Positions 45,812-55,117 of a stretch of 64,000 bases of DNA are shown here, piece after piece (within the stretch, counting starts at the first letter, position 1; each line of letters begins with the position of its first letter). This DNA comes from CBDFGK01 sp965247075 (GTDB lineage: Bacteria > Pseudomonadota > Gammaproteobacteria > Pseudomonadales > Halieaceae): the NCBI GenBank assembly GCA_965247075.1, contig CBDFGK010000003.1:1302001-1366000 (forward strand), given 5' to 3'. The notes beneath the pieces are model-generated. The model was given only the letters and a program-made list of their open reading frames with translations, searched no databases and was not told the DNA's origin. Made by a program: the position numbers and the translations under genes.

Positions 45812-46456
45812 ATGCTGGAGTTCTATCTCGAGAACGAAGACAAACTGCGCCAACTGAGGCCATGCCCGGTTGGCAATTACCTGGATGATTTCGCCCAACG
45901 GCTACAATCCTCCGGCTACCAACAACGTCCCGCTCAACTGACACTCAGGGCAGCCGCCCATTTCGGGCATTGGGTTACAGAACCCGGAGTTCCGATTGAA
46001 CACATCGACAATGAGGTGATCGACACCTTTGCACGCCACCTTCCTACCTGTGCGTGTTCTCGCGGCTTGCAAGGTCGTGACAACTACCACGCTGCAGAAG
46101 CGCGACGCTTTCTCAATTACCTGCGGGCGGCAGGTATTGTTCCGCCACTGATCATCGCGCCAGTGCCGATGGCCCCACTGGCGATTCGGTTTTGTGACTG
46201 GATGCGCCGGCACCGTGGTGTAACAGAAGGCACACTGGCCGATTATCTGCCCTTGGTTGAGGAGTGTCTGGCGGCATTAGGTGATGACATCTCTACCTAT
46301 GATGCCCGCCAGGTGCGGGATTATATTCTTGCGGTTGCACATCGGCATGGCGAAGCTCGCACCCGGTCGACGGTGAACGCGGTACGGATGTTCCTACGCT
46401 TTCTGGCGACTTATGGATACTGTTCGCCGGACCTCGTGGGGGTAGTGTCCGGGTAG
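45812..46456 (+). pseudogene. Tyrosine integrase, N-terminal half only
   Basis: 214 residues from an ATG with a strong GAAGGAGG site. It has the SAM-like core-binding fold of phage-type integrases: MLEFYLENEDKLRQLRPCPV, YLDDFAQRLQSSGYQQRPAQ, CACSRGLQGRDNYHAAEARR and a second helical repeat with TLADYLPLVEECLAALG. It stops before the catalytic domain with the R-H-R-Y residues. Such integrases often accompany this group of IS91 elements. The truncation point lies next to the toxin-antitoxin pair. Confidence 0.75.
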
Positions 46457-46475
46457 CTGCGATAACTGCCAACGT

Positions 46476-47004
46476 TTACAGCTTACCCGCCGCAGCCAGG
46501 GCTGAATGGATGGTCCTGAAAGGTAAAAGGAGGGACAGAGGCGCGTCCAGGAGCGGCACGGCCCCATAGCTGGCATACCATTGAGCAACCCTTTTTATTC
46601 TTGGCATCTATCAGCAGCGCCACACCACCCGCCTGTGCTGCAACGTAAAGGCCCCGACGGCCCGCAGCGAGTAGCAACTGCCCTCCCACGCCTTGTCCCT
46701 GGACCGATCTATCTACCGCTAGACGCCCCAACCTAAATACAGGTACTTCATGGCGTGCCAGTCCGCGCTTTACAACCTCTGGCGTGCGCTCATAAGCAAT
46801 TGATGCTGGGCTCAGGCTGTAAAAGCCAAGGATTTTGCTGCCATCGGCATCATCGATTACCAGAAAGGTCTTCGCCCCACCCTTTTGATGACTCTTCTGG
46901 GCATGCCGCTGTAGAAATTCATTCAGATCGGTATCACCGCAATCAAAACCCGCCCTATCGTGTCGCTTTGCAATAGCCTCTTCATGCCAGGTCGGTAATG
47001 TCAT
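46476..47004 (-). pseudogene. GNAT acetyltransferase toxin (TacT-like), frameshifted near its end
   Basis: TacT-type toxins acetylate the amino group of charged tRNAs. Visible: DRAGFDCGDTDLNEFLQRHA, FYSLSPASIAYE, FRLGRLAVDRSVQGQGVGGQ (the acetyl-CoA loop, about 92-111) and GGVALLIDAKN. At the A-run in AATAAAAAGGG (about 46592-46602) the reading frame slips: the expected VAQWYASYGAVPLLDAPLSL then LLPFRTIHSALAAAG lies one base out, ending at 46476, while the actual frame runs to 46483. The Tyr in WYASYG, needed for catalysis in relatives, is therefore out of frame. One base of sequencing error at the homopolymer is a real alternative. Confidence 0.85.
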
Positions 47005-47279
47005 TTGCGTTTTGGCATGGCGAAGGCGGCAGCCATCAGCTTTTTATTGGGTTTGGGCGGGTTCTCGAGAAGATCCAACACCTGCAAACTATCGTGCTCT
47101 GTCAGGCCCAGATGTTCGCTCTGATCGATAACATCCTTGGCCGTTGCCACCGCGGTACGAATCACAAATTCAGTTAGGTTGGTGTGCTGCAGCGCCGCAG
47201 CTCGAACTAGCAGCGTTTTTTCCTTCGCAGCAATACGCAGCGACATACGGTCGTTGTTTTCTACCGGCACTCGGGGCAT
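47001..47279 (-). CDS. DUF1778-family antitoxin (TacA-like)
   Basis: 92 residues. An N-terminal ribbon-helix-helix reads DRMSLRIAAKEKTLLVRAAA then NLTEFVIRTAVATAKDVI; the C-terminal tail with VLDLLENPPKPNKKLMAAA wraps the toxin in relatives. The stop overlaps the toxin start by four bases (ATGA), the standard TacA-TacT order. It should bind the palindrome just upstream. Confidence 0.92.
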   Translation of the reverse strand: MPRVPVENNDRMSLRIAAKEKTLLVRAAALQHTNLTEFVIRTAVATAKDVIDQSEHLGLTEHDSLQVLDLLENPPKPNKKLMAAAFAMPKRK

Positions 47280-47299
47280 TGGCTCTTACTCCTCTTACA

Positions 47300-47324
47300 C
47301 TTGTACGATTTTAAATCGTACAAG
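47300..47324. promoter_or_regulatory. Antitoxin operator palindrome
   Basis: CTTGTACGATTT and its exact reverse complement AAATCGTACAAG flank a single T. It lies 21 bases before the antitoxin ATG. A half-site-like CGTACAAG recurs at about 47361-47368. RHH antitoxins of this family autoregulate through such inverted sites. Confidence 0.85.
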
Positions 47325-47386
47325 GTTTAGATGAGATGTCAATATGTACTCTTTTAAGGCGTACAAGACAAAAAAGGGTAAACATC

Positions 47387-47989
47387 TATGAAATCGATCT
47401 GGGATACCGAAGAATTAGCAAATCATTGGAGTATGAGCTTTGAGGAAATGTAGCTGCTCAGATCCAAGCCCAACCGCAACCACCTCGCAAATCAAATAGA
47501 GGCAGACGCGGGCCATCTCCATTCCTATGACTGGTCAGGGCGTACAGGCGCTCGACACCGTAGGGAAATAATGGACTTCATTGGTATCCGGCGGGTCTCT
47601 GCCATCGATACAGCAAACTTTACTGCCTGGTTAGCCCAAAGCGTCTATCCACGGGGTGTCGACACCAGTGAAGCCACTGAACTGGCCTTCGACTGGTTCC
47701 GAACGCGCAAAATCGAATGCCCGGCCGAGTTGGCCTCGACAGTGTTCTCAAGGAGGCAGCCAAACTGGCATTCAGTAGAACGATCAAATTACCCGTACAG
47801 CAACTCGAAAATATCCATCCCAAGGTCTTGCATCGATATCGACAGCGTATCAATAGCGAGAGCGCCTGGGATGTAAAACAGCACCCGGAGTCACTCCGCT
47901 GTGCCCTACACTGGCTGGAGGAAAGTCGAGAAAACACGCAGCACTATTATTGCACCCTGGTAACTGCTCGTGTTTCTTATCCTGAATAG
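47387..47989 (+). pseudogene. Tn3-family transposase, decayed N-terminal part
   Basis: The frame starts MKSIWDTEELANHWSMSFEE, meets a TAG, resumes after a deletion with HSYDWSGRTGARHRREIMDF then IGIRRVSAIDTANFTAWLAQ and ALDWFRTRKIE-like sequence, and shifts frame near 47720 to LHRYRQRINSESAWDVKQHP. These are the DUF4158 domain phrases of Tn3 transposases. There is a stop, a deletion and a frameshift, and nothing of the DDE domain. Confidence 0.82.
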
Positions 47990-48007
47990 ATCGAGTCAAG
48001 AAATACT

Positions 48008-49687
48008 CTAATGTGCTATCGCCTGTTTCGCACCTATTCCGGTTTCCGATACTATTAATTGTTCATCGAAGGCCAGTTTCTCACGAACAGCTGACTCGCT
48101 CCTGTCGCTGCTGGAGAAATACCAGATAGCCAAAAACGCGAGCGGTACTGATACGATGGTAGGATAAGTGTAGGGAAACAGTGCTTTTTCCATACCCATG
48201 AGAGCGACCATTACCTGCGGTCCAACGAGTATTAGCACTATGGAACTCACAAGCCCGGCCAGAATACCCGCAATTGCACCTCTGGTCGTCAACCCCCGCC
48301 AGTACATCGCCATGATGAGAACTGGCGCATTCGCGCTGGCGGCGATGGCCATCGCAAGATTCGAAACGAACACCACATTTTGATGTTCGAAAACGATACC
48401 CAGTACGATCGCCACCAAACCGGTACCGAGGACAGCGAGTTTCGACACCAACATTTCTTTCTGCGCTGAAACTTCCCCTTTTACGAAAGTTCCGGCATAT
48501 AGATCATGCGCGATGGTCGCGGCAGCGGATATCGTCAAGCCGGACACAACGGCAAGGATCGTAGCGAAGGTAACCGCAGCGATGAAGCCAAGCAGTACGT
48601 CACCCCCAAGAAAATGCGTCACGTGCAAGACCACCATGTTGCCGCCACCAAACATGTTGCCGGCCGCATCATGATAAGTACTGTTAGACATGATCAACGA
48701 TATGGAGCCAAATCCGATCAAGATGATCAGAAGTTGAAAATAGCCAATAATCGAAATTGCATAGAATGCGGATTTTCTGGACGCTGCGGCATCTTTGACG
48801 GTGAACAGGCGCATTAGGATATGGGGCAAGCCGATAAATCCGAACAGTAGTGTCATGCTTACAGACACTACGGATAGCGGATCCTTCAGCCAACCTCCGA
48901 CTTCTACTATGCGCCCCCCTCTGGGATGCGTGTCGACTGCGGTATCGAAAATCGCTCCAAGATCGAACTCAAAATGTATCAGCAGTAACAACGCTATTGT
49001 TGACCCACCTACAACCAGCAATATTGACTTAATAAACTGCACCCAGGTGGCCGCTAACATTCCGCCGAAGGCAACATAGATCACCATCAACGTGCTAACT
49101 GTGATCACGGCGAAGACATAATCCAACCCGAAGAGTAGCTGAATTAATTTTCCCGCACCCACCAACTGTGCGATCAAATAGAAAGTCAATACGAAGAGAG
49201 ACGCTACTGCTGCCAACGGCCTGATTTTGGACGCCGATAGTCGAAAAGAGATGACGTCAATAAACGTATATTTGCCGAGATTGCGTAGCCTTTCTGCGAT
49301 TAGAAACAGTACGATAGGCCATGCGCCGAGCGTTGCCGCAATAAGCATTAGGCCATCCGCACCCAAAGCATAGATGCTACCGGTAATGCCCAATAGCGTT
49401 GCCGCCGAAAGAAAATCACCGGAAATCGCGACACCGTTTTGCCATGCCGGAATTCCACCACCTGCAGTATAAAACTCATCCGCCGTACGCGTCCTAAGCG
49501 CTGCCCAATAAGTAATTGCAAGTGTTATTAGAACGAAAATTACGAAGATCGCTATGGCAGTAATGTTTAATTCCTGCTTCTCGACAGGGCCGGAAATCGA
49601 CTCCGCGGCTTGCGTTCGCGACGAAAGCGAGAAAAGAACGTGCATCAAAAACCCAAAGAAGCAGTTCGATTGACTTCTATTCGTCAT
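48008..49687 (-). CDS. Solute:sodium symporter, ActP-like
   Basis: 559 residues from the ATG at 49687, which overlaps the end of the DUF485 gene. About 13 membrane helices of the SSS family with an N-terminal signal-like segment. Motifs: RTRTADEFYTAGGGIPAWQN, GVAISGDFLSAATLLGITGS, GLMLIAATLGAWPIVLFLIA and GLPHILMRLFTVKDAAASRK, the last typical of acetate/monocarboxylate carriers. The DUF485 partner is the YjcH of yjcH-actP pairs. Its location behind a FecIR-TonB receptor cluster suggests that it takes an organic acid linked to that receptor's ligand, which is unproven. Confidence 0.9.
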   Translation of the reverse strand: MTNRSQSNCFFGFLMHVLFSLSSRTQAAESISGPVEKQELNITAIAIFVIFVLITLAITYWAALRTRTADEFYTAGGGIPAWQNGVAISGDFLSAATLLGITGSIYALGADGLMLIAATLGAWPIVLFLIAERLRNLGKYTFIDVISFRLSASKIRPLAAVASLFVLTFYLIAQLVGAGKLIQLLFGLDYVFAVITVSTLMVIYVAFGGMLAATWVQFIKSILLVVGGSTIALLLLIHFEFDLGAIFDTAVDTHPRGGRIVEVGGWLKDPLSVVSVSMTLLFGFIGLPHILMRLFTVKDAAASRKSAFYAISIIGYFQLLIILIGFGSISLIMSNSTYHDAAGNMFGGGNMVVLHVTHFLGGDVLLGFIAAVTFATILAVVSGLTISAAATIAHDLYAGTFVKGEVSAQKEMLVSKLAVLGTGLVAIVLGIVFEHQNVVFVSNLAMAIAASANAPVLIMAMYWRGLTTRGAIAGILAGLVSSIVLILVGPQVMVALMGMEKALFPYTYPTIVSVPLAFLAIWYFSSSDRSESAVREKLAFDEQLIVSETGIGAKQAIAH

Positions 49688-50090
49688 GACCAACTTCCAT
49701 TCGTAGTTGATCGTTCAGCTCATCCAGTTGTTTGGCCGCGAAAACGGCGTAGTAAGCAGACAAAGTGATTGCGACGATGACAACAAGTACAGTAAACCAG
49801 ATGCCTACGGTGACTGAACTGTCGGCAGGCAAGCGGAGGTTTACAAACGATGGGAAATACGCCCAACACATCGTGTAAGCGCTAATGACCAACATCATCA
49901 AGCCAATCATTGCCACTCTTAGCTTTCGTCTTTTTCGTACCAGTTTCAGGAAGGCAGGATGTTTTGCGATGTCGGATAGATTGCTGTGTGAAATAGCACT
50001 GCCTCCAAGTTGATACCAATCCAATCGATTGTCATCAAAAAGTAATAGAGTTAATGGCAACGACGAAGAACCGGTGACTGGCAGAATCAA
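49677..50090 (-). CDS. DUF485 (YjcH-like) membrane protein
   Basis: The open frame from a TTG at 50090 has 137 residues, but the conserved domain starts only around DIAKHPAFLKLVRKRRKLRV, so the true start is later. A GGAGG lies shortly before a run without ATG/GTG (ATT at about 49991 is at ribosome-site distance), which leaves the start open. Two membrane helices (MIGLMMLVISAYTMCWAYF; VGIWFTVLVVIVAITLSAYY) and the ending AAKQLDELNDQLR mark DUF485, which accompanies ActP-type symporters. Confidence 0.82.
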   Translation of the reverse strand: MILPVTGSSSLPLTLLLFDDNRLDWYQLGGSAISHSNLSDIAKHPAFLKLVRKRRKLRVAMIGLMMLVISAYTMCWAYFPSFVNLRLPADSSVTVGIWFTVLVVIVAITLSAYYAVFAAKQLDELNDQLRMEVGHDE

Positions 50091-50172
50091 TCACGCTTCT
50101 GCCAGCCACCTGCTGCGCATGGTCAAGCTAAACACTGACGGGGCACCGCCGATGTTTAGTCGCGATGATATA

Positions 50173-53100
50173 TTACTGGAAATCGAATACCTTACTAAAA
50201 CGCACATATGGTCGTCGCCCGCGCGGATCATGTGTTTGGGTATCGTAATTAAAATTAGTTGCAACCAATGGCGGGTCTTCGTCAAAAACGTTAGCAACAC
50301 CGGCAGTTAGCGACAGTCCAATGCCATCAAACCTGAAGTTATACTGCAAATCGACTGTAGTATGAGAGCTAATATCCTCCGGTACAGGAAGGCCGTCATT
50401 ACTATAACCGCCTGTATATCGAACGATAGCGCTCGCTCCTTGACGTTGACCTTTCCAATAGAATGTTGCGGACCCCCTGTATTCCTGGTTTGAGCGTGCA
50501 AACGTATAGAAGTTACGCCGTCCCAAAGCATCAATTGTTGGACCATCGCTGGACTCTTGAATATTGAACGTCGATATTTTAGTAATGTCAGCAGTAATGC
50601 CGAACAAACCGGCGCTTGTATCACGTGCGTAGGTAATATTCAGGTCGAGACCGTCAGTGTCGAGTACCGCTGCGTTAAAGAAGTTCGTTCTCGTAGCGGT
50701 AAATTGTGGCCCGTTGCAAATCAGATCAGGGCTTGGCATTGGAGACGCGCAATTGGTTGGTCCTCCAGCCTCGATCAGAACCGTATTGGCGTTTTCCTTA
50801 GTGATAACTTCGTCGTATGCAAAACTCCAATAGTCAAGCCCGACGGAAAGGTTTTCAGTAGGCGTCAATATGATACCCACGTTGAAAACGAATGCCGTTT
50901 CATTTTCGAGGTCCGGGTTACCAGAGGTCAAGTCGGCTCGAAATTGGAACGAGCCGTTGTCATCCAGAAAATCGTTGACTGCAGCGAAATTGCCAAACGC
51001 CTGCAACAAAGTTGGTGTTCGAAATGCGGTACTGGCAGAGCTTCGGACTACCAATACGTCGTTAGGCTGCCAACGAATCGCCAGTTTCGGATCAACAGTA
51101 GAGCCGAAATCTTCATAGTTCTCGTATCGGACCGCGACGGTTGCTTCGAACGTTTCAGATAGGGGAAACAATACTTCAGTAAAAACTGCGGACACATTGC
51201 GCTTGGCGTCGTAGTCAGCCGCGCCTATCAAGAACGTCAAATCGAATGACTCAAAGTCATCGCTATAGTCAACCGCTAGTGATTCCTGACGAAGTTGAGC
51301 GCCAATGGCTAGGCCTATCGTTCCTCCAGCCAGGTTTCCGAATTCGGTCGAAGCAACGAAATCGAGGGTATGCAGATCCGCTTCAGAATCAACCACACAA
51401 TCGCATTTAATGTCATCGATGACCGACACACTGTTGTTACTGGATAAACCAAATGGGTTAAACAATTCGTCGTTGTTTGGTCCACCGACACCCAAGTATG
51501 CCGCAGCCAAGCGAGATCTTAAGACATCGGGATAGTTAAAGGAATATTCATTCTTGCTGTATTGATAGCCAGTATCGTAACTCCAGTTCCCGTCTCCGAT
51601 TTCACCTCTTGCGCCAAACACAATACGCGTAGTGTTATTGTCCCTATTAATAATGCCGGGTGTTGAATTGGCACCAAATGGTCGGGCGATGGCAACGATA
51701 ACGTCCGCGCCAAATGGGTTATCAGGGTGCCCTGCAGGTATAGCAGGGTCCGCAGGACTGCCTGCGATAACCGTCGGCAAGCTCGGAGGAATGATTTGAT
51801 CATCCACTGTATTTCGAGTAACCAGCAAGCTGCCGTATAGCTCCGCAGAATTCGACAGTTCGTGCGTCACGTTCAGCATAGACTGAATGCGAGTTTCGGG
51901 TACATAAAGCTCGTTGAACACTATGTAATTAAAACGACAGAGTCCTCCACGCAAGAATCCGCCCGACGCCTCGCAGTTTGGATCTGGCTGCGGACCTGGC
52001 AGACCAGCGACAACGTAATTACCAGGCTGTCCAGCGGCACTAAATCCAATACCAAAAACGTCAGGATCCGTAAAATCGCGATCCTCAGCAGACAGTGACT
52101 CTCTCTTAAAGTAGTTTATGCCAAATACAGCATTGGTATCCCCGAATGCGTGGCCAGCAACAAATCCAATATCAAGATCACTTTGGGGGCCATCAGCTGT
52201 TTTTGAATAGGACGCAGCAATCTCAGCGCCTTCATAATCGGTCCGCGTAATAAAGTTGCCAACACCCGCAACAGCATCTGACCCATATGTCGCCGACGCC
52301 CCATCTTCAAGTATTTCCCAGCGCTCAAGCATAATAGCGGGGACAGAATTGAGATCCACAAATGAGCTTCCGTCCTGGCCATAAGCACCACTTTGGGTAA
52401 CCCTTCTGCCGTCGATGAGCACCAGTGTAGAATTCAGTCCAAGCCCCCTAAGATTGAGCGGCGCTGTACCTGCTGAGAAATTCTGGCGAAATATATTTGC
52501 TTGAGCTTCGGTACCGATATTGGAGGGAATATGTATGGATATGTCCGCAATGGTCGTGTTCGCTTCGCGGCCTATTTCTTTCTGACCAATATTAAATATG
52601 GGCGATGATTCGTCGCCTTGAGCTCGCTTAATATATGATCCTGTTACTACAACTTCTTCAAGTTTTGGTGCAGCTTCACCGGCACCCGCCTGCTCCTGTG
52701 CCCCGGCACCAACACTAAACAGCGCCGCAAGAAATGCGACGACACCTGCTTTATTTTCGGTTTTCATTTTTTCACCCCCAACCTCTGATTGTTGAACATT
52801 AGCGATGCTTAAAACGACCCGGCTACTGAACGTCGGTGTCAAACCGGTTCCCGCCAGAAGAATTTCAATGGCTTCTTCTACGAGGTAGTCGCCAGCCAAT
52901 CGATTTGCTGTCGTCTCCCGTACTACATCGAAGGGAAAGACCAGCGTCAGATCAGCCTGTTCAGCGAACTGGGTGAGCGCTAAATCCGCTCGTTGCTGAG
53001 GAATGTCGAAAGGAATTGCTTCGTCTTGACCTGCGTCGGTTGCGATTGCTGTTGCTGAAATTGTCATCAGCAAAGCCAAAACAGCGCGGCGCAAGAGTGC

Positions 53101-53187
53101 CCCTTCGTCAGCCTCAACCGCTGACCTTATGGCCACGTGCTGCTTAGACGAATGAGCGATTGTTTTCCCCCATACGATCTTGAACAT
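50173..53187 (-). CDS. TonB-dependent receptor with signalling (STN) domain
   Basis: 1004 residues. The N-terminal part has a first signal-like stretch (VLALLMTISATAIATDA) and an STN domain (IPFDIPQQRADLALTQFAEQ, then LAGDYLVEEAIEILLAGTGL), which passes the ligand signal to a FecR-type regulator. At residue 141 a second signal-peptide-like segment starts (MKTENKAGVVAFLAALFSVG), preceded on the DNA by a GGGGGTGA ribosome-like site (ATG at 52767). Then come a TonB box-like EEVVVTGSYIKRAQ, plug (LRGLGLNSTLVLIDGRRVTQ) and barrel, ending VRFSKVFDFQ. The plug resembles the large-substrate TonB receptor group of marine bacteria. It forms one cluster with FecI and FecR. Confidence 0.9.
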   Translation of the reverse strand: MFKIVWGKTIAHSSKQHVAIRSAVEADEGALLRRAVLALLMTISATAIATDAGQDEAIPFDIPQQRADLALTQFAEQADLTLVFPFDVVRETTANRLAGDYLVEEAIEILLAGTGLTPTFSSRVVLSIANVQQSEVGGEKMKTENKAGVVAFLAALFSVGAGAQEQAGAGEAAPKLEEVVVTGSYIKRAQGDESSPIFNIGQKEIGREANTTIADISIHIPSNIGTEAQANIFRQNFSAGTAPLNLRGLGLNSTLVLIDGRRVTQSGAYGQDGSSFVDLNSVPAIMLERWEILEDGASATYGSDAVAGVGNFITRTDYEGAEIAASYSKTADGPQSDLDIGFVAGHAFGDTNAVFGINYFKRESLSAEDRDFTDPDVFGIGFSAAGQPGNYVVAGLPGPQPDPNCEASGGFLRGGLCRFNYIVFNELYVPETRIQSMLNVTHELSNSAELYGSLLVTRNTVDDQIIPPSLPTVIAGSPADPAIPAGHPDNPFGADVIVAIARPFGANSTPGIINRDNNTTRIVFGARGEIGDGNWSYDTGYQYSKNEYSFNYPDVLRSRLAAAYLGVGGPNNDELFNPFGLSSNNSVSVIDDIKCDCVVDSEADLHTLDFVASTEFGNLAGGTIGLAIGAQLRQESLAVDYSDDFESFDLTFLIGAADYDAKRNVSAVFTEVLFPLSETFEATVAVRYENYEDFGSTVDPKLAIRWQPNDVLVVRSSASTAFRTPTLLQAFGNFAAVNDFLDDNGSFQFRADLTSGNPDLENETAFVFNVGIILTPTENLSVGLDYWSFAYDEVITKENANTVLIEAGGPTNCASPMPSPDLICNGPQFTATRTNFFNAAVLDTDGLDLNITYARDTSAGLFGITADITKISTFNIQESSDGPTIDALGRRNFYTFARSNQEYRGSATFYWKGQRQGASAIVRYTGGYSNDGLPVPEDISSHTTVDLQYNFRFDGIGLSLTAGVANVFDEDPPLVATNFNYDTQTHDPRGRRPYVRFSKVFDFQ

Positions 53188-53245
53188 TGGGTGGGATTAT
53201 CCTGACTGCGAGTGTCTCCGTCTTGACGGTTGCTCAAAAAGCCCT

Positions 53246-54301
53246 CTAGTCTACAGCGCTGGCCAACATTATTTTTCCAGCGCTATCACGGTGATGGGTA
53301 ATGTTAAAATTTTCTCTGAGCGTTGCCAGCAATCCGTCAACGTCGCCCGTTCGAAACAGTCCAGCAATTCTCACTATCTTCAGTTCGTCGTCCAAGATCA
53401 CAAACTGGACGGTCGTGTAGCGGCTAATTTCGGCCACGGCCTCTTCCAATGATTCGCCACGAAAAATTAGATTCCCCTTGCGCCAAGACAATTTTACTTC
53501 AATCTCTTCTAGTGAAATTTTCATAATTTTTTCATCAGCGGAACCAAGTACTATTTCTTCGCCTGCTGCTAATGTCACGGACGAGGGTTTCAGAATCTCG
53601 GGCGACACGTCAGCCATAGCGACATCCGGGCTCGGGCTCACGCCCACCAGCACCATACCCTCGGTCACGAGCAACTCAATGCTCTGTTCGCTGGTTATTT
53701 TCAATGTAAACGCTGTACCAACAGCACGCACAATTCTCTCACCGATGATGACGCCTAATGGCCGGGTCGAATCGTGTGCAACCTGGACGTGTATTTCGCC
53801 ACGCTCGAGCCTTAGCAGTCGATATCCGTCAGTGTAATTCACTTCGATCCGGCTGTTGGTGTTCAGCACAACCTGTGTACCATCTACCAATTTAACAGTC
53901 GATTGCTCACCAATGGCCGTTTCGTAGACGGTGTCCGATGTCATCGCAGAGTTGTCTTGACCAGTATCAGGTGCATTGCCCAGATCGAATGTGATGCTGG
54001 CCCAAAACCCCACGAACACGGCAACTAGAACAGATGTGGCCATCGCTAACGGGATCCGTGGTGACTTAACCTCATGAGTGGCAGCCTTCGGAAACAGGTC
54101 GGATAATCGGGATAACACAGTCATCTTGTCCCACAGTTTGGCCATTTCAAATAGCGCAGCCTGGTTTTCCTGGTCGGCTGCTAGCCATTCTTGTAGCTCT
54201 TTTTGGCCTTCCGCCGACAAATTGTTATCCAGTTTGGCAATCCAAACGCTGGCTTCATCGTAGCGCTGATCCAACTTCGGAAATTCATAGACGCTACTCA
54301 T
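53246..54301 (-). CDS. fecR: FecR-type anti-sigma regulator
   Basis: 351 residues. The cytoplasmic N-terminal domain (DEASVWIAKLDNNLSAEGQK, ELQEWLAADQENQAALFEMA) binds the sigma factor. One membrane helix (PLAMATSVLVAVFVGFWASI, about 89-108) leads to a periplasmic FecR domain with EQSTVKLVDGTQVVLNTNSR, LERGEIHVQVAHD and RAVGTAFTLKI, and a C-terminal STN-like domain that contacts the receptor. Its start overlaps the sigma gene stop (ATGA). Confidence 0.93.
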   Translation of the reverse strand: MSSVYEFPKLDQRYDEASVWIAKLDNNLSAEGQKELQEWLAADQENQAALFEMAKLWDKMTVLSRLSDLFPKAATHEVKSPRIPLAMATSVLVAVFVGFWASITFDLGNAPDTGQDNSAMTSDTVYETAIGEQSTVKLVDGTQVVLNTNSRIEVNYTDGYRLLRLERGEIHVQVAHDSTRPLGVIIGERIVRAVGTAFTLKITSEQSIELLVTEGMVLVGVSPSPDVAMADVSPEILKPSSVTLAAGEEIVLGSADEKIMKISLEEIEVKLSWRKGNLIFRGESLEEAVAEISRYTTVQFVILDDELKIVRIAGLFRTGDVDGLLATLRENFNITHHRDSAGKIMLASAVD

Positions 54302-54891
54302 GACCGATCTCTCCGACCTGGGGCAGATACACTTTGCACCCCTCCTTGTTTGTTGACCCGGTTCCCACTGGCATACTCTTCATTGTGCTGCATCATCAAA
54401 TAGGCACAGCGCTTAATACCGTGCGCGATATGCTTTTCCACTGTGCTTTCACTAATCTTCATTTTCCTGGCAATTTCCCGCTGGGAATGGCCGTAGACTT
54501 TCTTTAACACGAACGCCCGCCGACATCGCACCGGGAGCTGTCTCACAGCATCACAGAACTGCGAAAATTCCTCATTCGAAGCCACCTGGTCGAAGGTCTC
54601 ATCAGCCAGTCGCTCGGCCTCTCCGAATCCTGATTCATCGGCTTGCTCAACGCTGAAGGCAAGACGAGACTCCGCCCGTTTCACATTATCCAACGCAAGA
54701 TTGCGGGCGATCTTGAACAGGAATGCACGAGGCTCACCGATATTGTCCTTCTTTTTGATCTGGCATACCCGAACGTAGGTCTCCTGAACGATGTCTTCAA
54801 TTTCTTTGGGTGGCACAATGCCCACCACGGCGCGTGCGAGGCTTTCCCGCATAGACAAATAAATGCTGTGAATACTGTCAACACTTGGCAT
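54298..54891 (-). CDS. fecI: ECF sigma factor, FecI type
   Basis: 197 residues. Sigma region 2 shows IEDIVQETYVRVCQ and PRAFLFKIARNLALDNVKRA; region 4 shows LPVRCRRAFVLKKVYGHSQR then EIARKMKISESTVEKHIAHG, the -35-binding helix-turn-helix. It should transcribe the receptor operon when the receptor binds its ligand and FecR transmits the signal. The Ala/Gly-rich tail (about 175-197) is longer than in E. coli FecI. Confidence 0.94.
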   Translation of the reverse strand: MPSVDSIHSIYLSMRESLARAVVGIVPPKEIEDIVQETYVRVCQIKKKDNIGEPRAFLFKIARNLALDNVKRAESRLAFSVEQADESGFGEAERLADETFDQVASNEEFSQFCDAVRQLPVRCRRAFVLKKVYGHSQREIARKMKISESTVEKHIAHGIKRCAYLMMQHNEEYASGNRVNKQGGVQSVSAPGRRDRS

Positions 54892-55117
54892 ATGTCTCGC
54901 CCTGTGGTTTGAGTAATTTTATCCTGCCAACTTGCATAGACGACTGGGGCGCTGTTTTCCGCCATATGATTAAGTATAGGAGTAGCCCGTAGGGCATTTT
55001 TCACCAACCTTCACAATAGGCTCTCCGTTGTTGTTTGACGAAGAAGTCGGCTTGCAGTAATCCCCACTTGCATAATATCCAGTGGGGCAGCTACCGACTA
55101 TGGAGATTGGGGTTTGT

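Noticed and set aside
45812..46456. Integrase as proof of an integrated phage or island with att sites
   Set aside because: The catalytic half is missing, no tRNA gene or att repeat is near, and the gene fits the IS91-associated integrase group.
55058..55085. CCCCACT/AGTGGGG hairpin as a terminator of the fecI operon
   Set aside because: It lies upstream of fecI (which is transcribed leftward) and has no T run.
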